A stretch of 64,000 nucleotides of DNA from Carettochelys insculpta (Eukaryota; Chordata; Testudines; Carettochelyidae): contig NC_134167.1 in the NCBI RefSeq assembly GCF_033958435.1, forward strand, positions 5,228,001 to 5,292,000. Reading direction: 5' to 3'. Numbering within the stretch: the stretch's first letter is position 1; each line of letters starts with the position of its first letter. The position numbers were made by a program, and so were the translations under genes. Of the stretch, positions 1 through 10,458 are shown piece after piece. The notes beneath the pieces are model-generated. The model did no database searches and was not told the DNA's origin. It saw only the letters and a list, made by a program, of their open reading frames with translations.

Positions 1-744
1 AGTCTGCAGCCAAGATAAGGCATAACCCAAAGGAATTCTCTTCTGGTCAAGTTTCTGGGCTGCTCTGAGTATCCTGTGTGTAGCTGCTTGGGAGTGTCAG
101 GGATTCATTTATGCCTCCCTGACATAGTGCCTGGCTCTGGAGCAGAACAGAAGGCTGGGTGCTGCTTCAGCCCACATTAGCAGTCACCTATGACCCCCTG
201 GGAGGTTGGCCAAGCCATGGGGCACCTCTTTGCACCCTACTTAATTTTAGACCAGGACCTCATGATCCCAGCACAGGGGGCTGCAAGGAAGATGTAACAG
301 GAGCTGACAGAACAGGTGTTTCTCTGATAGGTAAGTGGAAGCATCCATTCTGACACCTGAGTAGTGCAAGGAGTAGGTTAGAGATGCTGACCTTTCAGTG
401 CTCAGTATGTCTTCCTACCTCCAGGCCTCATTGTCTCTTTGGGAAGCAAACCCTTTCAAAAAGTCTCAGGCCTGGTCTACTTCTAAAACTTTTATCACCT
501 TACCTACACCACTAAATGCTGAGCACAGAGTTCATGATGTATTTGGGTCAAACTTTGAACTCACTGTAGACACAGCTAGTTCAGAAGGAAATTCTCTTGT
601 CAACCTAGTGACTTCCTCTATTTATGCAGTTCCAGGGAATGGGCTCTGTTGGTGACAAGGAGATGTGACAACATTACTGCCATGTAGTTGCAGCCCTTAT
701 AAGGTAGTCACACAAAGAGCACATCTAAACTATAGGGAAGATGG
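1..744. other. Unique or old-repeat DNA, no gene
   Basis: I see no supported gene. Open frames at 159-353 and 398-655 have no recognisable domain. The stretch near 467-560 starts with a phrase like the terminus of turtle hAT miniature elements (ggcctggtctac) but is too decayed to place. Confidence 0.5.
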
Positions 745-1005
745 ATCCTGTCAGTCAATCTTCTGGAGTTTAATTTAGAGCACCTTGTGGTGATGTGCTA
801 AACTGAATTTACAGGATGCCCCCACATCAACCAGGATCCTCCCACCCCTCCCCTCCATTAGAAATAATGGAAGCTGATGGGAATGCAGGATTGCCTTGAC
901 CTCCCTTAGTGGAGACAGCACAATTAAGGTACATTGACTTCAACATAGTTAATGTAACTGAAATTGTGTACCTTAATTTGGCCTTCCCCTATAATATAGA
1001 ACTGC
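745..1005. mobile_element. Decayed miniature inverted-repeat element (hAT-like)
   Basis: The centre is an imperfect hairpin: the arm at 922-942 (aattaaggtacattgacttc...) is the reverse complement of 959-978 (...gtgtaccttaatt) with few mismatches. The flanks match a turtle miniature DNA-transposon family that I recognise by spelling. Outer ends are approximate and no target duplication was found. It has no coding capacity. Confidence 0.5.
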
Positions 1006-1736
1006 CCTAAGTCTAGCAGTGATGGAATGTGTATGCACACAGTAGGCTTAGGAAGCGTCACCTTCTGCTACCAATTTCTTTTGCAAAGAGGCACACACAA
1101 ACAGAAGAATGAGGCAGCAAGACCACCTTGGAATCTTCCCAAGAAATAGGTGCACAAGCTATTAGCAACTGAGAGAATGAAATAGTGATGGCCAGAAATC
1201 TGTTGACAGGAAAGAGGACTGGTGCTCTTGACATATGGTATCATGCCTAGTCTGCTTGAAATACAAAAAAAAAGGGAAAAGAAGCCAAAGGAGAAGATGA
1301 ACTAAGGGGCACATTGGTGGATATGTACAGTGGGGCCTATTTCTCTTGTGCATTTTCTAAAGAGTTGCTTTACAGGAGGAAAAGAAACAGAACACTTTCA
1401 GAGGAGCTCTTGCTAAAGAGCGAGCCTGCAACTTTAATTGACTTCCCAAGGTTGTTACGCCACTGCCCTTCAGAGAAACTGAATTGGACTGGAAAATGGG
1501 CATGTATGTAAGATAATACTTGGAATTATGGTGAGTTAAGCTTGCAGGGGTTGTAGGAACCCTAGAGTGAATGTGAACAGCCTCGCTTGGCTAGGGAACT
1601 TTAGGAAGCTAGGTGATTTTATCAGTGAACTGGAGGCTAAACAGGAGTTCAGGCCCAGTGATAGTGGCCTCCTTTAAGGCAGACTGATCTGATGCCCTTT
1701 CGGCTTGATCCCGGTCTGCATTTCCTATGGCCTAGC

Positions 1737-1880
1737 AGACCTGGGTTCTGTTCCTAGATCTGTCATGGGCTTGCCTTAGGACTTTGCCCTGCTCACTTAA
1801 CCTTTGCAACAAAGGGGCCATTTTCCAGCTCCCAGGTTGCTGTGAGGATAAGTTCAGAGGTCCTAACTCAGCTAAAAACA
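1737..1880 (+). repeat. MIR-type SINE fragment
   Basis: The order of phrases is that of MIR-family SINEs: 'gacctgggttctgttcctag', a 'tctgtcatgggcttg' segment, 'ctgctcacttaacct', then a C-rich segment and 'gctgtgaggataa'. Many substitutions mean it is an ancient copy, older than the CR1 and hAT insertions here. Confidence 0.6.
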
Positions 1881-1884
1881 TAGT

Positions 1885-3310
1885 TAAGCCTCACTGAGCT
1901 GAGCTGGCTCAAAGCATGTGCCAAAGAGCATGGCTGGTTCAGGAGCACTTTTGAGCTCTGTAGGTAGAAGGGGAAACAGATGGTTTCATGGCTGCCAAAG
2001 AATGACACCACTGTTAGCTTTTGGTTGTAAATTGGTCTTCAGACAGCTAGCAATTTATCACCCTTCTCTAAAGGTAGAGAGTATGGGCATGAAATTTCAC
2101 ACAAGGTTAATTTTTATTCCCTTTGAATTCTGTGCAGTTTGCTTGGTATCTCTTCATACATTTTTAATGGGATGTCTTGAAAACTGGGCTCTTGCTGTTA
2201 TTTGTCCTTGGTATGACCTTATTGAGGCTAGTTTAAGAGAGCTATCTACTCACAAACTGATGATAGGTCTGGAGCAATGTGGGGGTGGTTCTCTTTTAAA
2301 GCTCTTGCACACAAAGTTAGTTCTGGTGGACCCTGCTTTTTCAGGGCTTGACTTTGCAGTCTTAACATTATGTGTGAAATTAGTGTAAACAAATCTCTTC
2401 ATTATCAGCTCTGTAGAGCTCCAAACACAGCATGACCCCTGCCTGCTCTGCTTGTTGCACCTGGCTCTAGACCCAGCCCAGGGAACACAGAGCAAGTCTG
2501 GCTGCTGAATGAGATACCACACTGTTGGCTATGACAGCTCCAGCATATGGCTGCTAGCTGCAGAAACAAGTACATTGAAGGTAGCTCTGCAGGTTTGTGC
2601 GCAATGAAGAGAAAAGAGCCTGAGAAGAAATTCCCCAAGCCACCCCAGCAGCATGTACAGAAACCTTCAGCCATCTGTTCCACAGCCCCTGCTATTCCCA
2701 GGTAAAGCACCACAATAGTGGAAAGATTCTCTGCCAGAAGGCTCAGAGAGCATGCAGTCATGTCTTGGCACTCTGAAATGGAAGACCAGACCTGCTCCCA
2801 GCAAGTGAGACAGCCTCACAATTACTCAACAATTAAGACAGTGCAGGCAATTAAGCTACTGTGCTTCAAGTGGAAAATTGCTAGGCACAAGCCTGAAATG
2901 CTCATTTGAAGGAGGCCTGCCTGAGATGGAGTGATCATTTCCCCAGACCCATGTTTGCTGTAGAGAGGCATCAGTCTGCCACTAGTCAGCATTAAGTCAG
3001 TGCTTCCACTAGCCTGTTAGTGCACTGGCTGGTAACTGAGCAGGGCAGATGCCTCTCTGCTCTCATGGGTGTGTATGAACTATAAACCAGGGTTAAGCTT
3101 CTGCAGAAGAGGAGTGTGGATTGCAGGCATGAAGGAGCAGCTCTTCATCACCTGCATCACTGAACAGCAAGTTTGAAGCTGATGATTCAGCTAAATGGAA
3201 CCCCCAGAACAACCTCCTTTGTTTCTTGTGATGGCCTGCATGATTTGTGCATTGCTCTCAACCTTCCCTGGCTCCTGTACCCCTTCCAGGGGTCTGATTT
3301 GTCTTGCCCA
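1885..3310. other. Non-repetitive DNA, no gene recognised
   Basis: The 156-codon open frame at 1918-2388 and the overlapping frames on the other strand show no signal peptide, domain or repeat that I recognise. No splice-bounded exon pattern or RNA gene is visible. Confidence 0.4.
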
Positions 3311-3318
3311 CCACCAAG

Positions 3319-3502
3319 CAGTGTCACATAAGCTGAGTGCTTGGGCAGCCATCCAGGAGAGATTCAGGTGTCACGCAGCTGATTAGCAGAGCTCCCAGAG
3401 CAGCCCACAGTGGACAGCTTTGTTTATTGGTGGTGCACATCTACACATGCCTTGGGCACATAATATTTATCCCACTCTTGAATGGAAAGTTAGTGAACAC
3501 TG
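3319..3502 (+). mobile_element. Non-autonomous hAT element, copy 1
   Basis: It starts with cagtgt and ends with gaacactg, the short inverted terminal repeat of a hAT-type miniature family. The body phrases 'attagcagagc' and 'ggtggtgcacatctacaca' recur in seven other places in this window. The 8-bp flanks (ccaccaag and cccctgag) match only partly, so any target duplication is old. Confidence 0.7.
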
Positions 3503-3549
3503 CCCCTGAGTTACTTGCTCACAAATACAAAAGGCTTCCCCCAACACAT

Positions 3550-3810
3550 TATTGAAATATTGCTTACTGTCTTTTTACCATATTATAAAATAAATGGCTA
3601 TAAATATTGTACTTAGATTTCAGTGTGTAGTATATGGAGCAGTATAAACAAGTTACTGTTGATATGAAAGTTTTAGTTCATACTGATTTTGCTTGTGCTT
3701 TTTATGGAGCTTGTTGTAAAGCCAAGCAGATATCTTGATGAGCTGACATACCCCCTAGAAAACATCTGCATACCCCAGGGGGTACATATATCCCTGGTTG
3801 AGAACTGCTG
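3550..3810 (-). mobile_element. hAT-like repeat fragment with one terminus
   Basis: The right end, 'ggttgagaactgctg', is the reverse complement of a CAGNNGTTCTCAACC-type hAT terminus. It is preceded by 'ataccccctagaaaac' and 'ccccagggggtaca', a segment I recognise as a common turtle dispersed repeat. The left boundary in AT-rich sequence is approximate. No coding capacity. Confidence 0.5.
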
Positions 3811-3865
3811 ATTTAGTGCATTCCCTTATAGGAGCTCAGTAGAGGAAAACTGGAAGCCATTGCTG

Positions 3866-4135
3866 AGGCCTGATCTAGACTAAAATTAGGTTGACCTATG
3901 TTTCTCCAGGGGTGTGAAAACCACACCTCTGAGCAGAGTCAAAATTAGCTCATGCACTGGTGCATACTGCACTGAGGTAAACAGAATTCCTCACCCCACC
4001 TCTCCAAGAGGCAGCAGCAAGGTTAATTACCTATGGCAATTTAGAAGCACTCCTGTTGGCAAAGGCAGTTGCTACGCTGAAGTGGGACAAGAGGTGCAAC
4101 TTCCTTTGGAGCAGCTGAAGTGTAGGCATTTGCCT
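3866..4135. mobile_element. Decayed miniature DNA transposon (fold-back)
   Basis: It begins near 'ggcctgatctagactaaaat', a decayed form of the GGCCTGGTCTACACT terminus. It contains the fold-back segment 'caggggtgtgaaaaccacacctctgag', whose halves are complementary, and later 'cacctctccaagaggcagcag'. The order matches a turtle hAT-type miniature family. The right end is uncertain and many CpGs have been lost. Confidence 0.5.
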
Positions 4136-4420
4136 CAGATGGTTTGTCCCTGGGAGCGCTGCTGCATAAGTGGTTGTGTTAGTTTTCCCTAGGACTATCA
4201 CAGCACCCTCAGGTTATGGGGTGCACTAAATGAGTTCTGGCCTTCACAGGACAAATTACCATATTTGTAATATGATGTTCAGTTTAGAGTCAATGATAGG
4301 GTTGGGAGTATTAGATTATTGGTGAACAATTGCACTGTGGGTACACAATATTTCTATTGTCTGCTTGTAAATCTTGACTAAGTAAAGAATTTCAGATGGA
4401 TAGTCATGTTAGTTCTCAGG

Positions 4421-4515
4421 GTGCCACAGAACACCTTGTTCTTATGGAAACAGACTGAAATTTATTTGGGCATAAGCTTTCATGGGCTGAAGCCAACAAA
4501 AGCTTATGCTCAAAT
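4421..4515 (+). mobile_element. Penelope-like 3' tail, rearranged
   Basis: It contains 'ggtgccacagaacacc' and 'cagactgaa' from the tail, then an inverted piece (tttatttgggcataagcttt) next to the same piece in forward orientation (aaaagcttatgctcaaat). The forward piece holds the small hairpin agc-ttat-gct found in other copies here. The copy is internally rearranged and non-coding. Confidence 0.5.
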
Positions 4516-4519
4516 AAAG

Positions 4520-5276
4520 GAAAAAAGTGTTTCTTGAGAATGAGTTTGATTTGAGGCTATTTACTTTGTATATTTTGGCACATAATGTTGAAAATTGGCA
4601 TTTTAACAGTTTGAGAACTCCCACTTTTTGATCTCCATGTCTGCTATAATTATCCAACACCCATAGTTTTCCCACAATCATAAAAAAGATTAAAAACAAA
4701 CACTGATCCGTCAAAGTTATAATATGTCAAGGTCGAGTTCTGTCAAGCCTATGTACCAGAGACCATTTTAAAAAGAGGGATGACATGAGAGCAAAGGTTA
4801 AGAGCATAAAGTCTCCAGCTTGCCTGAAGCAGGCAGACAAACTAGAGTCTGGAAGTATCAGAAGGATGCAAATGCAAATCTTTACACTTAATCACCAAAC
4901 ATTACCACCTGTGCTAAAATAGCAACTTAAGTGTCAGCAGTAGCAGGTTATCTTGCAGTGGACCAGCCACGAGACATGGCATACATTTCCAGCATTTCCC
5001 CAGCCTCTGTCATTAGATCTGGTTGGAAGACAATAAAAAAAGCAGGACAGCTGAAGGAGTAACACCATTAAAGGACATCAGTCACTTGTCATCCTGGTGA
5101 ACTAGCCCCTGGAGGGCTAAGTCCGTCAGCAAGCTGCAGACATACGAGAGTTGGTTGGAAGATGCACATGGTATGGAAAAATTTTAACAGGGAGAGACTA
5201 GATGACCTAATTAGCTGTTATCTGACTACTAGGATCCTTTGAAGTGTACAAATAGGACCCAGGGCTGTACTATTTT
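4520..5276. other. No gene recognised
   Basis: AT-rich sequence without a recognisable repeat or coding signal. The 90-codon minus frame at 4442-4714 overlaps the Penelope-derived tail and low-complexity DNA, so I do not call it a gene. Confidence 0.4.
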
Positions 5277-5280
5277 ATGA

Positions 5281-5361
5281 GCCAGATCCTCAGCTGCTGA
5301 GAGTCACATCTCCATCGATTGCAAAGGAACCTTACCAAGCAATATGAGCTGAGGATCTGGC
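5281..5361. repeat. Short inverted repeat, 15-bp perfect arms
   Basis: gccagatcctcagct at 5281-5295 is the exact reverse complement of agctgaggatctggc at 5347-5361, around a 51-nt spacer. The arm spelling matches an old amniote or turtle fold-back repeat. A related, more decayed piece lies near 60930-60990. Confidence 0.6.
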
Positions 5362-6579
5362 CCACATGGTAAGGCTCAGAACTATAGCCTTTAACTACTG
5401 GAGGGCCACACCCCATAGTGTGGAGAGTAATCTGGTATTCAATGTTACAGCGATGATCATTAGACAATGGTTTCATTTGATTCCTCTAAACAGCAAGGAA
5501 ATTGTAGTTACAGCCTGTTACACCTGGGGATTAGGTGTTTCTAGTCAGGAACACCCTCCTTTGGCTGTTTCTTCCATACAGTCAGCCCTCTAGTTAGGTC
5601 ACCAGTCCTCCCCTTCTGGGGATTTCAGGCAGTGTTTTAATCCACTTCCAAGTCTATGCAGCCAGGAAAGCCCAGCCTCCTCCACTACTCCAGGTACTGC
5701 ACAGGTCTGCCTGCTTAAGTGCCAACCCTGTTGGTTTCCCTAGACCTCCACTGACCTAAATCTGGGGCACTACATGCTCCCTTGTACTGTGGGCATTTCA
5801 GCAAGTCACCCACTCTAACTCACCCCTCCCATCTTCCTGCACAGTGCTCATATTTCTCACTAGCCATCTATGGGGCACTATGGGCTTACCATATGCACAG
5901 ATCTCTGCAAAGGGTATATAATGCCATGTGACATAGGGGCATGTAGTCAGTGCACCAGGCTCCAGCAGCACATTAACCCAGTGAAATGCATATACCCACT
6001 CACTCCATCACAGACATCATCAACTCCACTACCTTTAAAACCTGTACTCTAAAGCATTTGCTAATATTTTAAGAAACTCGACAATCTGCTGGCCCCACTC
6101 TGGGTTTACTGCCCCATGCAACCTCCACTGACTGCTGTCCCCTCTTATCTTTTGGGAGAGGATGTAGGCTAAAGCAGGACCCCAGAGCCTCTTTGTATGC
6201 AGCCAACTCCCCTTGTGTCCAGAGAGAGACTGCCCCTTACTCTTCATAAACCTATCCCTGCTCCATCCCCAGCTGGGCTTCCTCAATGCCTGGCTGTTCT
6301 GCTGGTACAGTCTGAGGTTGGTGGGAATATTTTACCTATTCAAACCTTGAGGTAGTCACCCTATCACAGGGTGATCAAGAACAAGTCTCCCCAACCCTTT
6401 GCAGCAGCTTGAGTTGGTGTGCATAGACACCAGTGTGCACAGGGTGGTTTAAATGTGTTCATGCTATTTGCATAATAGCATTGAAGTACTGAGGCTGCAG
6501 TTACGTTTGTCTTTCTTCTATTAAATTACAAACTAGAAAAGTTCTCAGCACATTGTAATTTATGTTCTGTATGGGAGCA
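5362..6579. other. No gene recognised
   Basis: Unique-looking DNA. Open frames (5366-5593, 5870-6052, 6035-6286 minus) are short and featureless. No RNA gene or element terminus seen. Confidence 0.4.
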
Positions 6580-6705
6580 GGTTGTTTTTGTATTCCTGTG
6601 AGTATTACAGCCTCTTGGTCTTAATGAATTCTTAGTCTTTAAGTGCTACTTGACTCATTTTTGCTGAAACAGACTAACAGCTACCTCTCTGCTACATATA
6701 TAATG
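6580..6705 (+). mobile_element. Penelope-like 3' tail fragment
   Basis: The phrases 'tcttagtctttaagtgctacttgact' (in part) and 'aaacagactaacagctacct' are the tail shared by all Penelope-derived copies in this window. The 5' side is decayed and the hairpin is not preserved. Confidence 0.55.
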
Positions 6706-7400
6706 TTATAGGTTAATTTAACCAATGGTTCCCATCTATACTATTAATTCAGAGATCAAAAGATGATTTTAACATTTAATGATCAGTAAATAATGAGACT
6801 ATTGATCTGAGGTTTATTGCAAATCACCTCCAAATTGTGGAACACAGGAAATTGTCTTATGTTAATCCATGTAGCTAGTGAAGAGTGATGCACAGGTCTG
6901 TTTCTAAGTCTCTGTGGTGGCTTAATGTTTGCAGGGGAATCTGAGCTGTCAAGAGAAGGCCTGGAACTGCATCAACTGAAAAATCTGAGCTGCTTGGTGC
7001 TTTATGCAGATAAGGTTAAGTCATAATACTGAACACCAGTCCCACCAGATTAGAGATTTAACTCTAGACTAATTCTGAAAGCCATTTGCAACTACACAGC
7101 ACCATTTCTACTACACATCTGGTCTCAGGACTGTACTTGTGTCCATTTATACAGACCTTTTATTCAATACTCTTCACTTTTCATACATTTTAGCTAGTTA
7201 AGAATTGGCTGTAACTATTCAGGTAAGATTTTACATTCTTTTAACCTGGGATGTTGTCAGTCCTTTGGGATTAGTGTAACTTTCTTATTTGATGAGTAGG
7301 ATTTTCAGTAATCCTCACCATGTTTGACTTGGGTGTCTGGGTGGAGGCCTTAGGCTGGGTTGCTATAAGGGAACAGCATTTTGGCTTTTGAGTAACCAGC
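6706..7400. other. No gene recognised
   Basis: AT-rich DNA with no repeat, domain or RNA signature that I can support. Confidence 0.35.
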
Positions 7401-7545
7401 CATGTTCCTTGTAAGCCGAGTGCTTGGGTGGCCACCCAGCTGATTAGAGTGCCTGCAGTGGGCAGCATGTGTTTCTACTGGTGGTGCACATTCACATATG
7501 CCTTTGTTTACATAAAACTTATTCTACCCATGATGGAAAAAAAAC
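7401..7545 (+). mobile_element. Non-autonomous hAT element, copy 2, degraded
   Basis: It has the family phrases 'gtaagccgagtgcttgggtg', 'cagctgattag' and 'actggtggtgcacattcaca'. It lacks part of the segment after 'ccacccag' and its 3' end has degenerated into an A-run at about 7536-7545. No target duplication is visible. Confidence 0.6.
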
Positions 7546-8580
7546 AAACCCCTGAGGTATCCCAGAAACTGTTTAAGGTTAGGTTTATGGATGCAAAGTA
7601 CTGGAATGACCATTAGCTTTAATTATTATCTGTGCCATTCTTTGGGAGCTTGCACTAAAGTAACCTTGGGTCACAACAATATTCCTACCTAAAGGCTCAA
7701 TTGTGCTAGGCATTCTGCAGGGCTGGACCTTGCCCTAAAGAGTTTATCATTTAAGATGACCAGGGATAGGAGAGATAATGTGACTCAGTAGGTTTCTGAT
7801 GGTTTAGTTTAGAACCCTGCCGCCTAAATTCAGAGCCCATGCCTTACTTACTAAAACACTCAGTTTGCTGTGGGGACTCATGACTGCTACTAAAAGGATG
7901 ACTGGTTAACATCCCTGCCATAGACTGGGAGGCTTGTTGACTTTTTAATCAAGAATTGACACCAGGGACAGTCCTATAGATGAGAACCTCTGAACCCAAT
8001 ACAGGAGTTGGCCTGTACCAAGTGCTAATACAGGTCTCACTTGATGGTGTCCCTTCTGCCCTAAGAAATTCCCATTTGCAGCCTCAGTTTTTGCCTCACA
8101 GTTGAGGGATGAGCTATTAAGAATCCTAAATGAATAACTATTACAGAGTATATTGAGAGGATCATAAAAATCTGTAGTGTCATGAAGCCAAAGTTTGATG
8201 GCTTTTTTTAAATTATGTATGTCTATTCTTCCCTGCCTTTCCGACATTGATCTGAAGCTTTCAGAAGGATGTTAACCTACCTGACCACATCAGAATCCTT
8301 AGTTACATTCAGCCATGCATCTAATTCCTTGGGAACTCCCAAAGGACCTGCAATTGTTTGGGTTTATTTCTGAAACTCAGGCTCACTCACTCTTGCCCTC
8401 CAGCTCCTTGTTTTGACTTTCATAAGTTACAAACATCCTACCTATAAAAGTCATTCTATCATCACATCCCCTCCCCGCTTTTCTCAGGGTGAAGAGTTGT
8501 GGTTTCTCACCAAGAGGAGACTGGGAAAGTCAATAATCGCATGCCTATCTGTCTCATCTGGTGATGCTCAAACTGGTAGA
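7546..8580. other. Unique DNA with one old repeat fragment
   Basis: No gene. At about 7700-7770 the phrases 'gctggaccttgccctaaag' and 'agtttatcattta' match a MIR-like ancient repeat that also appears near 14205 and 16825. The 100-codon minus frame at 7945-8247 has no recognisable feature. Confidence 0.4.
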
Positions 8581-8589
8581 AGTTGAAGG

Positions 8590-8635
8590 CTCAAATGTGT
8601 AACCTTATAGAAAACTCTTAACAGCTTATGCATTA
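8590..8635 (+). mobile_element. 5' flank of a split Penelope-like copy (tentative)
   Basis: This sequence ends in the first copy of the 21-bp target duplication of the inserted non-LTR element. If that insertion is removed, the flank joins 9762-9965, whose text aligns by eye with the Penelope-like copy at 55990-56230. The resemblance left of 8615 is weak, so this half is tentative. Confidence 0.35.
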
Positions 8636-9530
8636 TATATGGGTAGTCCATTGTGTCAGACGATGACATCTTGAGCTTGTACCAGCTCATTGGTTGTGGA
8701 CTTGCATGTGGCTGAGAAGTCCAAGCTTTGAACAGTGGGCGTTCACAGTGGGGGCAAGGGAATTCTCCTGGCTCTGTTTGTGCTGCTGCTGTTGCTTTCT
8801 TCCTCTCATGAGCATCAGTGAGGCATGTGTGTCACTGCTCTTTAAAGTTGTCATACACATGTCGTATGAGAGCACGCCAGCCTGTTTGGTCTTTTGCATG
8901 CTCCTCTAGCTGATCTGGTTTTAAACCAGCATGAGCAATGTTGGCCTTCGTGCAGTCTTTATACCTCTTGAAAGTCCTACCTTGATTCCTTTTGCCCTGG
9001 GAGAGTTCACCGTAGAGGAGTTGCTTAGGGATTCTTGGCTCCATTCGTATGACATGCCCGGTCCAGTGAAGCTGGGCTTTCAGAATCATGGCTTAAATGC
9101 TCGCGGTTCCTGCTTTGTCCAGGACTTCCAGGTTCGTAACTCTGTCCTGCCATCAGATGTGCAGTATTGACCTCAGGCTGTGTGTGGAAGTGATCCAGCA
9201 GTTTTATGTGGCTTTCTGTACAAGGTCCAGGTTTCACAGCCATACAGGAGACTGGTCAGGACTACAGCCTTGTATGCTTTCAGTTTAGTGAACTGTCAGA
9301 TGATATGCCGATTCAACACTTGCACTCTCAGATGTCTTAGTGCCCGGCTGGCCTGGCAAATTCTGGCATGGATTTCTTTGTCAAGGGAGCCATCATTGGC
9401 TATCACACTGCCAAGGTACTTGAACTCCTCTGTTTTTATCTCTTTCCTCAATAAAGATTGAAGGGGGGAGAACAGCAGATCCTGCGGCAGGTTGAAACAG
9501 TACCTCGGTCTTTCCTAGGGTGAAGGTTAA
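8636..9530 (-). pseudogene. Non-LTR retrotransposon reverse transcriptase, 3' part
   Basis: Read on the minus strand, this decodes to the downstream part of an endonuclease/reverse-transcriptase-type retrotransposon protein. Motifs in order are TLGKTEVLFQPA, FKYLGSVIANDGSLDKEI, then after a stop LKAYKAVVLTSLLYGCETWT, then LHWTGHVIRM and KQLLYGELSQGKRNQGR followed by KDCTKANIAHAGL. The last piece is open over 8832-9089. Stops and frame changes separate the blocks, so it is dead. The family resembles RTE/RTEX-like LINEs, but that clade call is by eye. The 3' end of the element abuts the target duplication at 8635. Confidence 0.75.
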
Positions 9531-9544
9531 ACATTTGAGCCCTC

Positions 9545-9740
9545 AATAAAACAGACTTGATGGGTCACTTTTTGACCTTCGTCTCCATGCTAAAACCAAG
9601 ATGCTTGAGAGGCTTGTCCTCAAGTCTTTTGCTGACTGTGCACTTATGGCACACAAGAAATCTGATCTCCAGCTCATCAAGTTTGCTGATGCCACTCACC
9701 TCTTTGGTTTGAGGGACAGTTTGCCTTGGTCTGAATAGAC
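9545..9740 (+). pseudogene. Inverted 5' part of the same reverse transcriptase
   Basis: The plus strand from 9571 reads FDLRLHAKTKMLERL, KSFADCALMAHKKSDLQLIK, then KFADATHLFGLRDSL. This is the reverse-transcriptase block that should lie just upstream of the TLGKTEV block on the minus strand, but it is on the opposite strand. FADC corresponds to the catalytic FADD box with one D missing. The segment ends at the second target-duplication copy, so the two oppositely oriented halves form one insertion. Such 5' inversion is the known product of twin priming in L1-type retrotransposition. Confidence 0.7.
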
Positions 9741-9761
9741 CTCTTAACAGCTTATGCATTA

Positions 9762-9965
9762 CAAGGGCTACTTCCCCACCTTTCACATCTGCAGGAAATG
9801 AGGCACACTATTTCCTTCATTAACGGCTCTTACAAGTGACAGGTAGCCCTCCACGATATAAAGCCTTGATTCTGTTCTCTCTCTCTGTGGGCTTTACCCA
9901 CCAAAGCTCATGACCTAAAGTTTAGTTTTTAAAGGCACCACAGGACTACTTACTAACATGGTTAC
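9762..9965 (+). mobile_element. Penelope-like element, 3' fragment
   Basis: It aligns by eye with 56000-56230: 'acttccccacctttcacat', 'gcacactattt', 'cttcattaacggctcttaca', 'agtgacaggtagccctcc', then 'ccaccaaagctcatgacct' and 'aaggcaccacaggact'. It lies directly beside the second target-duplication copy of the nested LINE and is probably the right half of the interrupted host copy. Confidence 0.6.
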
Positions 9966-10222
9966 CTCTGAGATGGTTCAGAGTGGGTGAGGATTTACTC
10001 ACTCAGGCAATTCTTTGGTTCCAGAGTCCAGCATGCAAAGTGGCTGAAGTAGTTGTCAAGCTGAGCTTTGCCCATGGTATCTGTACTAAAAGGGTTCTCA
10101 GAAGAACTATTCCTGTGAAAAAGCACATCCCCAATATCCATCAGGGTCACATGCTCTAGCTCTGAATTTGAGAGATACCATAAGAGATGCTTTTTTCCCC
10201 CCCTGCTGCATTAATATACCCT
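9966..10222. other. No feature recognised
   Basis: Unique-looking sequence with a short T/C run near 10191-10203. No gene. Confidence 0.3.
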
Positions 10223-10223
10223 A

Positions 10224-10457
10224 CAGGTTGCACCTCCTAAAACTGGCACTTTCTGGTCCAGCAACATCCATGGTCCAACATGCATGCTTCTGGACTAGAG
10301 AGCTCAGGCTAGCAGCAGCTGGGTGAGCAGCTCAGAGAAAGCAAGTGTACCTGCTATAGGGTTTGGGGCCATGGCTGGGGACCTCCCCTGACCTGGCATA
10401 TTCTCTTGCCAGAGTCCAGTCTGGTCCTGCCCTATCAGACCAAGGAGGTGCAACCTG
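10224..10457. mobile_element. Small Tigger/pogo-like element with terminal inverted repeats
   Basis: caggttgcacctcct at 10224-10238 is exactly repeated in reverse complement at 10443-10457. The left end is preceded by TA. The right end is followed by TG, as if one TA of the usual dinucleotide duplication had mutated. Phrases such as 'ctggtccagcaacat' match a turtle DNA-transposon family I recognise. About 234 bp long, so non-autonomous. The open frames crossing it on both strands are by-products. Confidence 0.65.
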
Positions 10458-10458
10458 T

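Larger units (their letters stand above)
8615..9761. repeat. 21-bp target-site duplication pair
   Basis: The 21-bp word beginning ctcttaacagcttatgcatt is present exactly at 8615-8635 and 9741-9761. Between the copies lies a non-LTR retrotransposon and nothing else recognisable. Exact long duplications of this kind mark target-primed reverse transcription. Perfect identity argues the insertion is not very old, although its reading frames are damaged. Confidence 0.85.

Noticed and set aside
1918..2388. 156-codon open frame as a membrane protein
   Set aside because: It has some hydrophobic stretches but no family resemblance, no exon context and no supporting conservation.
8687..8909. Overlapping plus and minus open frames as a gene pair
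   Set aside because: They are frames of the non-LTR retrotransposon's 3' region.
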